DNA of 64,000 nt from Nocardia arizonensis (GTDB lineage: Bacteria; Actinomycetota; Actinomycetes; Mycobacteriales; Mycobacteriaceae), in NCBI RefSeq assembly GCF_001310275.1, contig NZ_LGYZ01000067.1, positions 186,001 through 250,000 of the forward strand, in the 5' to 3' direction. Below the pieces are notes generated by a model that was given only the letters and a program-made list of their open reading frames with translations, had not been told where the DNA came from and did not search any database. Below, piece by piece: positions 27,871 to 37,353 of this stretch. Numbering within the stretch: the stretch's first letter is position 1; every line of letters starts with the position of its first letter. The translations under genes were made by a program, and so were the position numbers.

Positions 27871-28481
27871 CGATCGGTCCCGTGACCGGATCTGCCGACG
27901 GCACGGTTCGCCGCGGCGGGTGTCGATGTCGCCGGGCGGGCGCTCCCGCCATGCGAGCGGACGGACGCATCGTCGAAGGCCACCCCCGCACCGAACACCC
28001 TCGGCCACAACGTCACCCGAGGGCAATGTCCGCAACGCCGAGCCGCCCGGATACCCGAGTCACCGGGCGGAACACTCCCGTCCGGAAAGACGCTCGCGCG
28101 CGCCGACTGCCGAAGCAGCGAGAGGCCGACGTCGGCGACCACGCCAGTTTCCCGGTCGGACCGTGTTTCATACCGGAAGTCGGATTTCGGACTGGTGGAT
28201 CGCGGCAAAATTCCCAATCTGGGCCGATTCTCACCCGAGGCGAAACGAATACACCTACAGTGCGATGTCGCGGCTGTAGCAAATTTTCAGCATCGCCCAA
28301 TGGTGGGCAGTGCGCCGCACTGCCGAGCGGGCCATGACGCGCCGACGCGGTGTGTTGATTTCGGCCACACATGAGTTGAACTGGCTTTTGGCGACCACCC
28401 GATTGCGCTGATCTCGCTCGATCGGACCGGCGCGGTGCACTGAACAGCGAACCCGTCAGATTTTGCGATGTGGAGCCAACG
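27871..28481. other. Non-coding stretch upstream of the ECF sigma factor
   Basis: About 610 nt in which several open frames overlap on both strands, none with a credible protein sequence or ribosome-binding site. The right part (after about 28200) is visibly richer in A/T and should contain the sigma-factor promoter. The left part may be eroded mobile DNA belonging with the recombinase remnant. Confidence 0.45.
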
Positions 28482-29114
28482 ATGACAGTTACCATTCAGC
28501 GAATTGACGCCAGCGAGGTCACAACCGATTTCGAGACTCCGCGCCGGCGTCACCTGGGCGAACTGCTCACCGCCACCGCGGCCGGAGACCGGATCGCCTT
28601 CACCGAGTTCTATCGCGCCACCAATCGACGGGTATTCGGTCTCGCGGTCCGCATCGCGCGAAGCCCGACGATGGCCGAGGAGATCACCCAGGAGGTGTTC
28701 CTCCAGGCATGGAGCAATGCCGACCGCTACGACGGCAACCAGTCGGCCCCGATGACCTGGCTGATGATGCTCACCCACCGGCGCGCGGTGGATCTGGTCC
28801 GGGCCGAACAGGCCAGCTCCGACCGGGACTCCGCGTACGGGACCGCCGATTTCCAGCCGGGGCACGACATGGTCACCGAACAGGTCGACACCCGTTTCGA
28901 CCACCAGTCGGTGCGCGATCATCTGCGCAGGCTGACCGCGCTCGAACGTGAGTCGATCGCGCTCGCCTTCTACGGCGACCGCACCTATCGCGAGGTGGCC
29001 GAGCTGCTGGGCATACCGTTGCCGACGGTCAAGAGCCGCATCCGCTGCGGCCTCAAACATCTGGAGTACCGACTACGCGGCGACCTCGACTGGTCCAACC
29101 AGTTGACCAATTGA
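28482..29114 (+). CDS. ECF sigma factor, SigK-like (ECF19-type)
   Basis: A 210-aa alternative sigma factor. Region 2 is at about 40-105 (FYRATNRRVFGLAVRIARSP, MAEEITQEVFLQAWSNADRY) and region 4 at about 145-200 (LTALERESIALAFYGDRTYR, VAELLGIPLPTVKSRIRCGL). The linker and HRRAVDLVRAEQASSDRDS resemble mycobacterial SigK. SigK is normally held by the membrane anti-sigma RskA encoded next door, but no anti-sigma gene is adjacent here. ATG 28482 has GGAG 8 nt upstream. The FadR gene begins 24 nt downstream, so they may share a transcript. Confidence 0.88.
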   Translation: MTVTIQRIDASEVTTDFETPRRRHLGELLTATAAGDRIAFTEFYRATNRRVFGLAVRIARSPTMAEEITQEVFLQAWSNADRYDGNQSAPMTWLMMLTHRRAVDLVRAEQASSDRDSAYGTADFQPGHDMVTEQVDTRFDHQSVRDHLRRLTALERESIALAFYGDRTYREVAELLGIPLPTVKSRIRCGLKHLEYRLRGDLDWSNQLTN

Positions 29115-29138
29115 CCTCCAGGGTCGCACACTGACCGC

Positions 29139-29852
29139 ATGGAATTCACCGCGGTCGGTCGAACCGCCGTCTCCGATGTCGTCTTCGGCCAGCTCGTCGA
29201 CGCCATCCTGACCGGGCGGATCGCACCGGAACAGACGCTGCCCGGTGAACGGGAACTGGCCGAGACCTTCCAGGTGAACCGGCACGCGGTGCGCGAAGCG
29301 GTCAAGCGACTGCAACAGAGCGGACTCGTACGGGTCAGCCAGGGCGGCAGGACCCGGGTACTGGAATGGCGTACCAGCGCGGGGCTGGACATCCTGTCCG
29401 CGCTGGCCCGATCGGGCGCGGTACCCGCACAGCGAATCCTGCACGACATCGCGGTCATGCGGCGCTCCATCGCCGCCGACGCCGCGCGGCTGTGCGCGCG
29501 GCACGCCGACGACGCACAGCGCGCGGCGGTCTCGGCCGCGGCGCGGGACTACCCGGACGCCACCGAGGACTTCGACACCGTCGTCGCGGGCGATATCGCG
29601 TTCTGGGTGGCCATCCTCGACGGCTCGGGCAACCTCGCCTACCGGCTCGGGCTCAACACCCTGGTCGCGGGCTATGTGGGGATCGGCATGCGGCGCGTCG
29701 CCGAGCTGGGGCTCGGCAAGGAGTACGTCGACCCGGACGCGCACCGACGGCTGGCGAGCGCCATCGCCGACGGCGCGGCCGACACCGCCTACGAACTGGC
29801 ATACGCGCTGCTGAGCGGCCTGGTCGAGGCACAGGCAGAAGCGAGATCGTGA
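29139..29852 (+). CDS. FadR/GntR-family transcription regulator
   Basis: A 237-aa regulator with an N-terminal winged helix (about 10-75: GERELAETFQVNRHAVREAV, RLQQSGLVRVSQGGRTRV) and a helical FCD-like effector domain. The ligand is unknown. It is followed after 4 nt by the sterol-desaturase-like gene, so it probably controls its own operon. No Shine-Dalgarno is visible at ATG 29139; CACACT lies 6 nt upstream. Confidence 0.9.
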   Translation: MEFTAVGRTAVSDVVFGQLVDAILTGRIAPEQTLPGERELAETFQVNRHAVREAVKRLQQSGLVRVSQGGRTRVLEWRTSAGLDILSALARSGAVPAQRILHDIAVMRRSIAADAARLCARHADDAQRAAVSAAARDYPDATEDFDTVVAGDIAFWVAILDGSGNLAYRLGLNTLVAGYVGIGMRRVAELGLGKEYVDPDAHRRLASAIADGAADTAYELAYALLSGLVEAQAEARS

Positions 29853-29856
29853 CGAC

Positions 29857-30696
29857 ATGTTCGACCTGATCGCCCACGCCATCCCCGTATTCGTGCTCTG
29901 CCTGGCGCTGGAGGCCGTGTCCTTCCGCTTGCGCCCCGACGAGGACCAACGCGGCTACCAGTTCCGCGACGCGCGCACGAGCGTGCTCATGGGACTGGGC
30001 AGCGTGGTGGTCAACCTCGGCTGGAAACTGGTGGTGGTCGCGGTGTACGCGGGCGCTTACCTGATCACCCCGCTGCATCTGCCGACCGGCAATCCGCTGA
30101 CCTGGGTCGCGCTCTTCTTCGCCGACGAGATCGCCTACTACTGGTATCACCGCACCCATCACACCGTGCGGGTGCTGTGGGCCAGCCATGTCGTGCACCA
30201 TTCGAGCGAGTTCTACAACCTGTCCACCGCGCTGCGACAACCGTGGACGCCGTTCAGTTCGCTGCCCTACTGGCTGCCATTGGCCCTGGTCGGCTTCCCG
30301 CCGTGGATGATCCTGCTGCAACAGTCGGTCAGCCTGGTGTACCAGTTCTTCATCCACACCGAGCGGGTCGGAAAGCTCTGGCGGCCCATCGAATTCGTGT
30401 TCAACACGCCCGCACACCACCGCGTGCACCACGGGGCCAACGAGCGGTATCTCGACACCAACTACGGCGGCATCCTGATCATCTGGGATCGGCTGTTCGG
30501 CACCTTCCGCCCCGAGACCGAACCCGTGCGCTACGGACTGACGAAGAACATCGCCACCTACAACCCGCTCCGGGTCGCCACCCACGAGTTCGGCGCGATC
30601 TGGGCGGATCTGCGGGCCGCGCCGACCTGGCGGGTGCGCGCTGGTCATCTACTGCGCGGACCCGGCTGGACCCCGCTCGACGGGGCCGCCCGCTGA
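29857..30696 (+). CDS. Sterol desaturase/fatty acid hydroxylase superfamily membrane protein
   Basis: Di-iron membrane oxygenase of 279 aa. Histidine boxes: HRTHH in YYWYHRTHHTVRVLW (about 98), HVVHHSSEFYN (about 110), and HHRVHHG (about 188), the set expected for the superfamily. About four hydrophobic segments anchor it. It probably hydroxylates or desaturates a lipid; the substrate is unknown. It is coupled to the FadR gene (4-nt gap) and converges with the LapA-like gene with 5 nt between stops. Confidence 0.9.
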   Translation: MFDLIAHAIPVFVLCLALEAVSFRLRPDEDQRGYQFRDARTSVLMGLGSVVVNLGWKLVVVAVYAGAYLITPLHLPTGNPLTWVALFFADEIAYYWYHRTHHTVRVLWASHVVHHSSEFYNLSTALRQPWTPFSSLPYWLPLALVGFPPWMILLQQSVSLVYQFFIHTERVGKLWRPIEFVFNTPAHHRVHHGANERYLDTNYGGILIIWDRLFGTFRPETEPVRYGLTKNIATYNPLRVATHEFGAIWADLRAAPTWRVRAGHLLRGPGWTPLDGAAR

Positions 30697-30701
30697 CCGG
30701 C

Positions 30702-30929
30702 TCAGCCGCGCGCCCGCCTGCGGGTGAGCAAGCCGACGGCCCAGCCGATCAGGAACATCGTCAGCAGGATCAGCCACATCGGGGCGGTGATGTTGATCAG
30801 CAGGATCTCGATCGAGACCTGCGCGCGATTCTCGAGGACGAACACCACCGCCAGCACGGTAAGACCGAGCGCCAGCCATCGGGTCGGGGAGATCCGCGCC
30901 AGCACGGAGCGCTTCTTCGTCTCGGTCAT
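30702..30929 (-). CDS. LapA-domain small membrane protein
   Basis: A 75-aa protein with two transmembrane helices (about 14-32 and 41-62, LALGLTVLAVVFVLENRAQV and MWLILLTMFLIGWAVGLLTR) and a basic C-terminus. This is the lipopolysaccharide-assembly-protein-A-like (DUF1049) layout found widely in actinobacteria, role unknown. ATG 30929 has GGGAG 7 nt upstream. Confidence 0.85.
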   Translation of the reverse strand: MTETKKRSVLARISPTRWLALGLTVLAVVFVLENRAQVSIEILLINITAPMWLILLTMFLIGWAVGLLTRRRARG

Positions 30930-31159
30930 ATCCACTCCCGTCGGTGCGGTTGCGCGTTCATCGTGGGTCACCGTGCGAGGATGGGCATCACCCGCGGCGG
31001 GTGATCCGCCGTTCGACGGCAACCTCACGTACCCCGGGGGTACACCTTCGGTTTGCCTGATATGCGCTCATTGGGGCATGGTTGCGGAAGTTCGCTGAGA
31101 AATCTGGTCGGCACATCCGGTTCGAACCGCGAGTCGGGTGCTAACGGCGGGAGTCACGG

Positions 31160-33223
31160 GTGTTCGCACAGACATCGCCTTCGACGGTCGCGCGGCAATC
31201 CGACGCGACCCGTCGCGACGACCTCGACGGCCTGCGCGGCATAGCGATCGCACTGGTCGTGGGGTTCCACATCTGGATGGGCCGGGTCTCCGGCGGCGTC
31301 GATGTCTTCCTCACGCTGTCAGGATTCTTCTTCACCGCCATGCTGCTGCGGCGGGTGGAGGCGACCGGCGGGGTGCCGATCGGCCGGACCCTGCGCCGCA
31401 CGACGCGCCGATTGCTGCCCGCCCTGTTCGTGGTGCTGGCCGCGGTGATGGTCGGCACGGTGGTGACCCGTCCCTATACCCAGTGGGGCGACATCTCCGC
31501 GCAGACCCTCGCCTCGGCGCTGTGCTACCAGAACTGGTATCTGGCGAACGCCGAACTCACCTACGCCGCCGCCGACCCGTCGGTGAGTCCGATGCAACAC
31601 CTGTGGTCGATGGCCATCCAAGGTCAGTTCTACCTGGCCATGCTCGCGCTGGTCGCGGTGTGGGCGTTCGTGAGTCGCGGACTGGCGCCGACCGTGCGCC
31701 GGGCGAGTCTGCTGGTGGTCATCGCGGTGCTGGGCGGACTGTCGTTCTGGTACGCCGCCGCCGGATCGGACCGCTATCAGGCGTGGAACTACTACGACAG
31801 CGGGGCGCGCGCCTGGGAGTTGGCGGTGGGCGCGGCGGTGGCGGTGCTCATCGCCCGGATTCGGCTGCCCGGGCTCGTGCGCACCGCGCTCGCGATATTC
31901 GGGCTGGGCGCGGTGCTCTCGTGCGGGCTGCTGATCGACGGGGCCAACCGCTTTCCCGGCCCGGCCGCGCTGTTCCCGGTCTCGGCCGCCGTGGCGCTCA
32001 TCCTCGCGGGCACGGGGTCGGGGCGGGCACCGTGGCCGAATCGAATACTGGCCGGACGGGTGTGTACCGAACTGGGCGGTCTGGCCTATGCGCTGTACCT
32101 GTGGCACTGGCCGCTGCTCATCTTCTATCTGGCCGAGAACGGCGCGGTCGCCCCCGGAATCAGCGGCGGTGTCCTGATCGTCGGCACGGCGCTGGCGCTC
32201 GCCGTACTCACCCGGCGACTGGTGGAATCACCCCTGCGACTGCGCGGCGAACACAGCCCCGCCGGGTCGCCGCGGTACCGACGCGCGGTCGGACTCGTCG
32301 TGGTCGCGACCGCCGCGGCCGTATTCGTCGGCGCGGCGGGCTGGCAGATGTTGTTGCGGGCCAATCCCGCCCATCCGCCGCAGGCATTGGACACCACCAG
32401 CTATCCCGGTGCCGCGACCCTGCTCGACGACGGGATCGAACAGCGTCAGGCGGCCATGCGGCCGACGGTGTTCGAAGCGGCGGCCGACGCCCCCGCTCCC
32501 ACCTACGACGGCTGCATCACGCCCGATCGCGAGGTCAGGGTGTGTACCTACGGTGACGCACAGGCCGAGCGGGCCATAGCGGTGGTCGGCGGATCGCATT
32601 CGGAGCACTGGCTGCCCGCCTTCGAACCGCTCGCCCTCGAACATCACTTCCGCATCGTCACCTATCTGAAGGAAGGCTGTCCGCTGACGCTGTCGGATCA
32701 GCCCTCCTACGCCGAGTACCCGTTCCCGGAATGCCGGGAATGGACCGAGGAAGTATTGGGCCGGCTCGCCGAGACCCGCCCCGACTGGGTGTTCACCACG
32801 GCCACCCGCAACCGCATGCACGCCGACGGCGACGAGGTGCCGCCGGAATACCTCGACGTGTGGTCGGCGCTGTCGGACCGCGGCCTTCGAGTGCTCGCCA
32901 TCCGAGACACCCCGCGCCTGCGCCGTGGCGGCGTGCTCTACCGAGCGGCGGACTGTCTGGCCCACCGCGGTACGGCCTTCAGTTGCGGTGTCGAACGCGG
33001 CACCGCGCTCGACCCGCGCAATCCGGCCGAGGATCTCGCCTCGGCCTACCCCAATGTCTTTCCCTTCGACATGTCCGACGCCATCTGCCGACCGGACCGC
33101 TGCCGCGTGGTCGAGGGCAATATCCTCATCTACCGCGACGAACACCACCTCACCGCCAGCTACGCCCGGTCGCTCGCGTCCGAACTCGGCACGCGAGTCG
33201 GCGCGCTGACCCAGTGGTGGTGA
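31160..33223 (+). CDS. OafA/YrhL-type acyltransferase with C-terminal SGNH domain
   Basis: Integral membrane O-acyltransferase of 687 aa. The N-terminal acyltransferase-3 domain (about 20-400) has LDGLRGIAIALVVGFHIWMG with the conserved His, about ten helices, and LGGLAYALYLWHWPLLIFYL. The periplasmic SGNH part (about 440-680) has GGSHSEHW as the Ser block and DEHHLTASYA as the Asp-x-x-His block. Such fusions acetylate cell-surface polysaccharides or glycolipids. GTG 31160 has GGGAG 7 nt upstream. The acceptor cannot be inferred from the neighbours. Confidence 0.92.
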   Translation: MFAQTSPSTVARQSDATRRDDLDGLRGIAIALVVGFHIWMGRVSGGVDVFLTLSGFFFTAMLLRRVEATGGVPIGRTLRRTTRRLLPALFVVLAAVMVGTVVTRPYTQWGDISAQTLASALCYQNWYLANAELTYAAADPSVSPMQHLWSMAIQGQFYLAMLALVAVWAFVSRGLAPTVRRASLLVVIAVLGGLSFWYAAAGSDRYQAWNYYDSGARAWELAVGAAVAVLIARIRLPGLVRTALAIFGLGAVLSCGLLIDGANRFPGPAALFPVSAAVALILAGTGSGRAPWPNRILAGRVCTELGGLAYALYLWHWPLLIFYLAENGAVAPGISGGVLIVGTALALAVLTRRLVESPLRLRGEHSPAGSPRYRRAVGLVVVATAAAVFVGAAGWQMLLRANPAHPPQALDTTSYPGAATLLDDGIEQRQAAMRPTVFEAAADAPAPTYDGCITPDREVRVCTYGDAQAERAIAVVGGSHSEHWLPAFEPLALEHHFRIVTYLKEGCPLTLSDQPSYAEYPFPECREWTEEVLGRLAETRPDWVFTTATRNRMHADGDEVPPEYLDVWSALSDRGLRVLAIRDTPRLRRGGVLYRAADCLAHRGTAFSCGVERGTALDPRNPAEDLASAYPNVFPFDMSDAICRPDRCRVVEGNILIYRDEHHLTASYARSLASELGTRVGALTQWW

Positions 33224-33287
33224 ACGCGATTCGACGACTTCGTTCGCGCGACGAATGCACCGGCCCGCGGTGGGTAATGTCGATCGA

Positions 33288-34862
33288 GTGATTGTGCGAT
33301 TGCGCCGGAACTTTCGCCGGGTGGGTCATGTGGACAAAGCGATCAGCGGTGCGGTGGCGGGCATTCCGGTCACCGCGGTCGACGCGGGCATGCTGCGGCT
33401 GACCCACACCGCCGACTACGGACTGCTGTGGGGCGTCGTCGCCGCGGCGCTGGCCACCCGCCCTGGCGCGACGCGGCGGGCCGCGCTGCGCGGGATGGTG
33501 TCGGTCGGCGGGGCCAGTTTCGTGGTCAACGTGATACTGAAGTCGCTGGTCGCGCGGCGGCGTCCGGCCGCGGAACTGCTCCCGGTGCAACGGAGGCTGG
33601 TCAATGTGCCGACCTCGTCCTCCTTCCCGTCCGGGCACAGCGCCGCGGCGGCGGCCTTCGCCACGGCGGTGGCCCTGGAAAGTCCTCGCACGGGGCTGGT
33701 GGTGGCGCCGCTGGCGGCGACCGTCGCCTACTCACGGGTGCACACCGGGGTGCACTGGGCCACCGATGTCGCGGTGGGCGCGGCGGTCGGCAGCGGGGTC
33801 GCCCTGGCGACGAGCCGATGGTGGCCGGTGCGCGAATCCGACGAGGCCGAGGCGCATATCGTGCGGGACGTGGCGGTCCTGGCCGAGGGAAAGGGGCTGG
33901 TGCTGCTGGTGAATCCGGTGTCGGGCTCCCCCGGCTACGATCCGACCGACGACGTCGCGGCCGCGCTGCCCGCCGCGACCGTATTGCGCACCGAACCCGG
34001 TCGCGACTGCGTCGAACAGTTGACCGAGGCGCTGGCCAAGCGCACCGATCCCCCGCTGGCGGTGGGCGCGGCGGGCGGCGACGGCACCATCGCGGCCGCG
34101 GCCACCGTCGCGCTGCGCCACGGCCTGCCGCTGGCGGTCATTCCCACCGGCACCCTCAATCATTTCGCCCGCGACCTCGGGGTATACGACCTGCTCGAGA
34201 TCGTGGACGCCACCGGCGCGGGCGAGGCCGTCGGCGTCGACATCGCCGGACTCGAACTCGGCACCCCCGACGGAGACCGCGTCCACCACTGGATCAACAC
34301 CGCCAGTCTCGGCGCGTATCCGGATCTCGTTCGGCTGCGGGAGAAGTGGCAGGACCGCTGGGGCAAGTGGCCCGCGTTCGTCGCGGCGCTGGTGGTCACC
34401 CTGCGTCGCTCCGAACCGATCCGGGTGCGTCTGAATCAGGAATGGCACGACGTGTGGTTCGTGTTCGTCGGCAACGGCGTCTACCACCCGCGCGGCGCGA
34501 TTCCGGCATTCCGGGCCCGCATCGACGACGGCCTGCTCGACGTGCGCTGGTTGCGCGCGGACCTGAAGTTCTCCCGGATCAGGGCGGTGGCGGCGCTGCT
34601 GCTGGCGGCCATCGGGCGCAGCAAGGTCTACAGCGAGAAGCAGGTGCGCGAACTGATCGTGCACCTGGACGATCCGCAGGCCGTGGCCGCCGACGGCGAG
34701 GTGCTCGGCGAGGCGACCCGGTTGCGGTTCACGGTGGCCGGACAGGTCACCGCCTACCGCCGCGACGAGGACAATCCGCGCTGGGCCGATCGCGCGCGCC
34801 CGCATCACCGCCGACCGCTGAGCCGGCTGTGGGCGGCGCGGACCGGCGGCTCGCGCGCCTGA
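33288..34862 (+). CDS. Bifunctional PAP2 phosphatase / diacylglycerol kinase-family protein
   Basis: A fusion of two lipid enzymes, 524 aa. The PAP2 part has the three phosphatase motifs: Lys85 with RRRP 90-93, PSGHS 114-118, and SRVHTGVHWATD 149-160. The lipid-kinase part has NP 209-210, GGDGT at 263-267 and PTGTLNHFARDLG after it. It could turn phosphatidate-like lipids over in both directions at the membrane; the real substrates are unknown. GTG 33288 follows TAATGT (33275-33280) by 7 nt, so it looks leaderless; ATG 33255 is an alternative. Annotated fusions of this type are known in actinobacteria. Confidence 0.9.
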   Translation: MIVRLRRNFRRVGHVDKAISGAVAGIPVTAVDAGMLRLTHTADYGLLWGVVAAALATRPGATRRAALRGMVSVGGASFVVNVILKSLVARRRPAAELLPVQRRLVNVPTSSSFPSGHSAAAAAFATAVALESPRTGLVVAPLAATVAYSRVHTGVHWATDVAVGAAVGSGVALATSRWWPVRESDEAEAHIVRDVAVLAEGKGLVLLVNPVSGSPGYDPTDDVAAALPAATVLRTEPGRDCVEQLTEALAKRTDPPLAVGAAGGDGTIAAAATVALRHGLPLAVIPTGTLNHFARDLGVYDLLEIVDATGAGEAVGVDIAGLELGTPDGDRVHHWINTASLGAYPDLVRLREKWQDRWGKWPAFVAALVVTLRRSEPIRVRLNQEWHDVWFVFVGNGVYHPRGAIPAFRARIDDGLLDVRWLRADLKFSRIRAVAALLLAAIGRSKVYSEKQVRELIVHLDDPQAVAADGEVLGEATRLRFTVAGQVTAYRRDEDNPRWADRARPHHRRPLSRLWAARTGGSRA

Positions 34863-34904
34863 TTTGTCGGAATTCTCGTCGCCCACCGCCCTACACTGGG
34901 TCGT

Positions 34905-35249
34905 GTGCTTGTTCGACGGTTGATCGCCCCATCCCTTTTCGCCCTGCTCGCCCCGTTCGGGTTGGGCGCGTGCACCGTCGAGGGGCCGGGCAGCAGAACC
35001 GACTGCCACGTCGACGGATGCACGATCGTCTTCGACCGCGGGGTCGACGCGCGGGCCAGCGTGCTCGGCGTCGACGCCAAACTGGTCGCGGTGAACGGTA
35101 ATACGGTCACCATCGAGGTCGCGGGACAGCAGGTGCTCGTTCCGGTCGGCGAGAGCAGACCCGCCGACGGAATGGACGTGTCCGTGCGGGAGGTCACCGA
35201 TCAGCAGGTCGTGGTGCGGATATCCACCGGGATCGTCACCACCAACTGA
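34905..35249 (+). CDS. Small secreted lipoprotein, function unknown
   Basis: A 114-aa protein with a signal peptide (basic VRRLIAPSLFALLAPF) and lipobox GLGAC with Cys at about residue 23, then a small beta-rich domain (TVTIEVAGQQVLVPVGESRP). Two Cys (DCHVDGC) may form a disulfide. GTG 34905 follows TACACT by exactly 7 nt and has no Shine-Dalgarno: a leaderless start. No family was recognised. Confidence 0.8.
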   Translation: MLVRRLIAPSLFALLAPFGLGACTVEGPGSRTDCHVDGCTIVFDRGVDARASVLGVDAKLVAVNGNTVTIEVAGQQVLVPVGESRPADGMDVSVREVTDQQVVVRISTGIVTTN

Positions 35250-35253
35250 TCAG

Positions 35254-35275
35254 CCGGGCGACCCGAGAAGCCCGG
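35254..35275. terminator. Weak hairpin between convergent genes
   Basis: CCGGGC and GCCCGG (6 bp) around a 10-nt loop, between the lipoprotein stop and the end of the ABC permease gene. Alternative pairings exist in the same stretch. Confidence 0.45.
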
Positions 35276-35290
35276 TTCGCACCCTGTGAC

Positions 35291-36478
35291 TCAGTCCTGC
35301 ACCGCGAGCGCCTGCCGCATGGTCATCCGCCCGCTGGTCTGCATGAGCGACCGGCGGTAGACCTTCTCCGCGACCAGCACGACACCGTACGCGGCCAGGG
35401 CCGTGAGCGGCAGCGAAACCAGCGGCTCCCACCACCGCGCCGTGCCGTCGGCCAGACGGCCCGGCATGGCCACGATCGAGACCACGGGCACATACGAGGC
35501 CGCCACGCGCCAGCTACCCGAGAGGAATATCCCCGCGAGCAGCACCAGGATGATGACGATCGACAGCGGTGTCGCGGTGGACTGGAGATCCTCGCTGCGC
35601 GTCGCCAGCGACCCCGCCACCGCCCACAGACTCGCCAACGCCAGGAATCCCACGACGAAGAAGACGATGAACCATCCGGCCGCGCCGCCGATGCGGGCGA
35701 CCTGATCGCCGCGCCCGGTGGCAGCCAAACCGATCAGCCCCGCGCCGACGAACAGCGCGAGCTGCGCCAGCGCCATCACGGCATTGCCCGCGATCTTGCC
35801 GATCAGCAACTGCCGCAGGGGAATCGCACTGGCGAGTATCTCGACGATGCGGTTCTGCTTCTCCTCGACCACGCTCTGCGCGATGGACATGCCGAACAGG
35901 AACGAGGCCATATAGAACAGGAAGGCGAAGACGAAGGCCACCGCGGTCGCGAGGCCGGGATCGACGGCGCCCGGTTCCAGCAGGTCGTAGACGATTCCGC
36001 CGCCGCGGCCCAACTGTTGCATCGACACCCCCGCGGCGGCGGCGTTGCGCTCCACCGCGATCTGGCGGGCGGCCGCACCGAGATAGGCTGCGGCATCGTC
36101 GTTCTCGGAATCCTTGCCGACCAGCCGCCACCCCGACTCGACGGGCACGAGTCCGACGTCGGCCCGTCCATCGCGCACCTGCTGCTCTGCCGCTGCGGCG
36201 TCTGCGACCGGACGCGCGGTGAAGGTGATCTTCTCGTCGTCGGCCGCGCCGAGCCGTCCGGCGGCGGCGACCACCTGTTCGGCGTCGGACCCGACCGCGG
36301 CGACCTCGATGGTCTGCGTGCGACCCGAGACGAATCCGCCGATCACCAACGACGCCATGATCGCGATCACCGTGACGAGGGTCGAGATCAGGAAATTGCG
36401 GTCGCGCAGTTTCACCGCGATCTCACGCAGGGCGACGATCCGCCACACGCCGTGCGGTGCGGGCTCGGGCGCGCTCAC
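35291..36478 (-). CDS. ABC-2 transporter permease, NatB-like
   Basis: Exporter membrane subunit of 395 aa. One helix near the N-terminus (about 28-50), a large extracytoplasmic domain (about 50-170), then five or six helices (AFVFAFLFYMASFLFGMSIA, LAQLALFVGAGLIGLAATG and on), as in the NatB/DUF ABC-2 group that exports Na+ or drugs. QSVVEEKQNRIVEILAS is the coupling segment of this group. GTG 36478 has GGGAGG 7 nt upstream and overlaps the ATPase stop by 4 nt, so the two are coupled. Confidence 0.9.
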   Translation of the reverse strand: MSAPEPAPHGVWRIVALREIAVKLRDRNFLISTLVTVIAIMASLVIGGFVSGRTQTIEVAAVGSDAEQVVAAAGRLGAADDEKITFTARPVADAAAAEQQVRDGRADVGLVPVESGWRLVGKDSENDDAAAYLGAAARQIAVERNAAAAGVSMQQLGRGGGIVYDLLEPGAVDPGLATAVAFVFAFLFYMASFLFGMSIAQSVVEEKQNRIVEILASAIPLRQLLIGKIAGNAVMALAQLALFVGAGLIGLAATGRGDQVARIGGAAGWFIVFFVVGFLALASLWAVAGSLATRSEDLQSTATPLSIVIILVLLAGIFLSGSWRVAASYVPVVSIVAMPGRLADGTARWWEPLVSLPLTALAAYGVVLVAEKVYRRSLMQTSGRMTMRQALAVQD

Positions 36479-37353
36479 GCGGTGACCTCCCGGTAGATGT
36501 CGGCCACCGATGGACGCACTTCGGCCAACTCGCGCACCGAACCACGCGACAGGGCGGCGCGAAGTAGATCGTCGGTGCTCACCGAGTGGAGTTCCAGCAG
36601 CGCCGTGGCGCCGTCGATATCGAGGACCCGCACGCCGGATTCGGCGGTGAGCCAGCTCGCGTCCGCGTCGAGGACCAGCCGGTATCTGGTGCTGCCGCCC
36701 GACCGTAACCGCGCCACCGACCCCGCGCCCACCACCCGGCCCGCCGCCAGGATCACCAGGTCGTCGCACAGTCGCTCGACCAGGTCGAGCTGATGGGAGG
36801 AGAACAGCACCGGCACACCCTGTGCGGCGTAGTCGCGCAGCAGCGCGGTCATGGCGTCGACCGCACCCGGATCCAATCCGGAGAAGGGCTCGTCCAGGAC
36901 GAGCAGGGTCGGCCGGGCGATCACCGCGGCGGCGATCTGCACCCGCTGCTGATTGCCGAGCGACAGCGATTCGAGTTTGTCCTTGCCGCGATCGGCCAAA
37001 TCGAAGCGGTCAAGCAGTTCGTCGGCGCGCTGCCGGGCGTCGGCGGCGGTGAGTCCGCGCAACCGCGCCAGATATACCAGTTGTTCGCGCACCGGCTGTT
37101 TCGGATACAGTCCGCGCTCCTCGGGCATGTAGCCGAAACAGCGCCTATCCGCCGCGGTGACCGGGCCGCCGCGCCAGCGGATCTCGCCGCCGTGCACGGC
37201 GAGCACGCCCATGATCATGCGCATCGTCGTGGTCTTGCCCGCTCCGTTGCCGCCGACGAATCCGGTCAGCGTGCCGGGCGCCACGGTGAACGACACCGCG
37301 TCCACCGCCACGTGTTTCCCGAACCGTCGCGTGAGATCCGCGACCTCCAGCAT
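36475..37353 (-). CDS. ABC transporter ATP-binding protein, NatA-like
   Basis: ATPase of 292 aa driving the adjacent permease. Walker A GGNGAGKTT is in the first 45 residues, the signature is the LSLGNQQRVQIAA variant, and Walker B is LLVLDEPFSGLDP. The C-terminal about 70 residues are the accessory domain of drug/Na+ exporters. ATG 37353 has GAGAGGGGG upstream. The intergenic space to the khtT-like gene (about 130 nt) is AT-rich and should carry divergent promoters. Confidence 0.93.
   Translation of the reverse strand: MLEVADLTRRFGKHVAVDAVSFTVAPGTLTGFVGGNGAGKTTTMRMIMGVLAVHGGEIRWRGGPVTAADRRCFGYMPEERGLYPKQPVREQLVYLARLRGLTAADARQRADELLDRFDLADRGKDKLESLSLGNQQRVQIAAAVIARPTLLVLDEPFSGLDPGAVDAMTALLRDYAAQGVPVLFSSHQLDLVERLCDDLVILAAGRVVGAGSVARLRSGGSTRYRLVLDADASWLTAESGVRVLDIDGATALLELHSVSTDDLLRAALSRGSVRELAEVRPSVADIYREVTA

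Noticed and set aside
28013..28495. 160-codon frame on - in the gap before the ECF sigma factor
   Set aside because: Random-looking composition, no ribosome-binding site, and its start overlaps the sigma factor's own ribosome-binding region.
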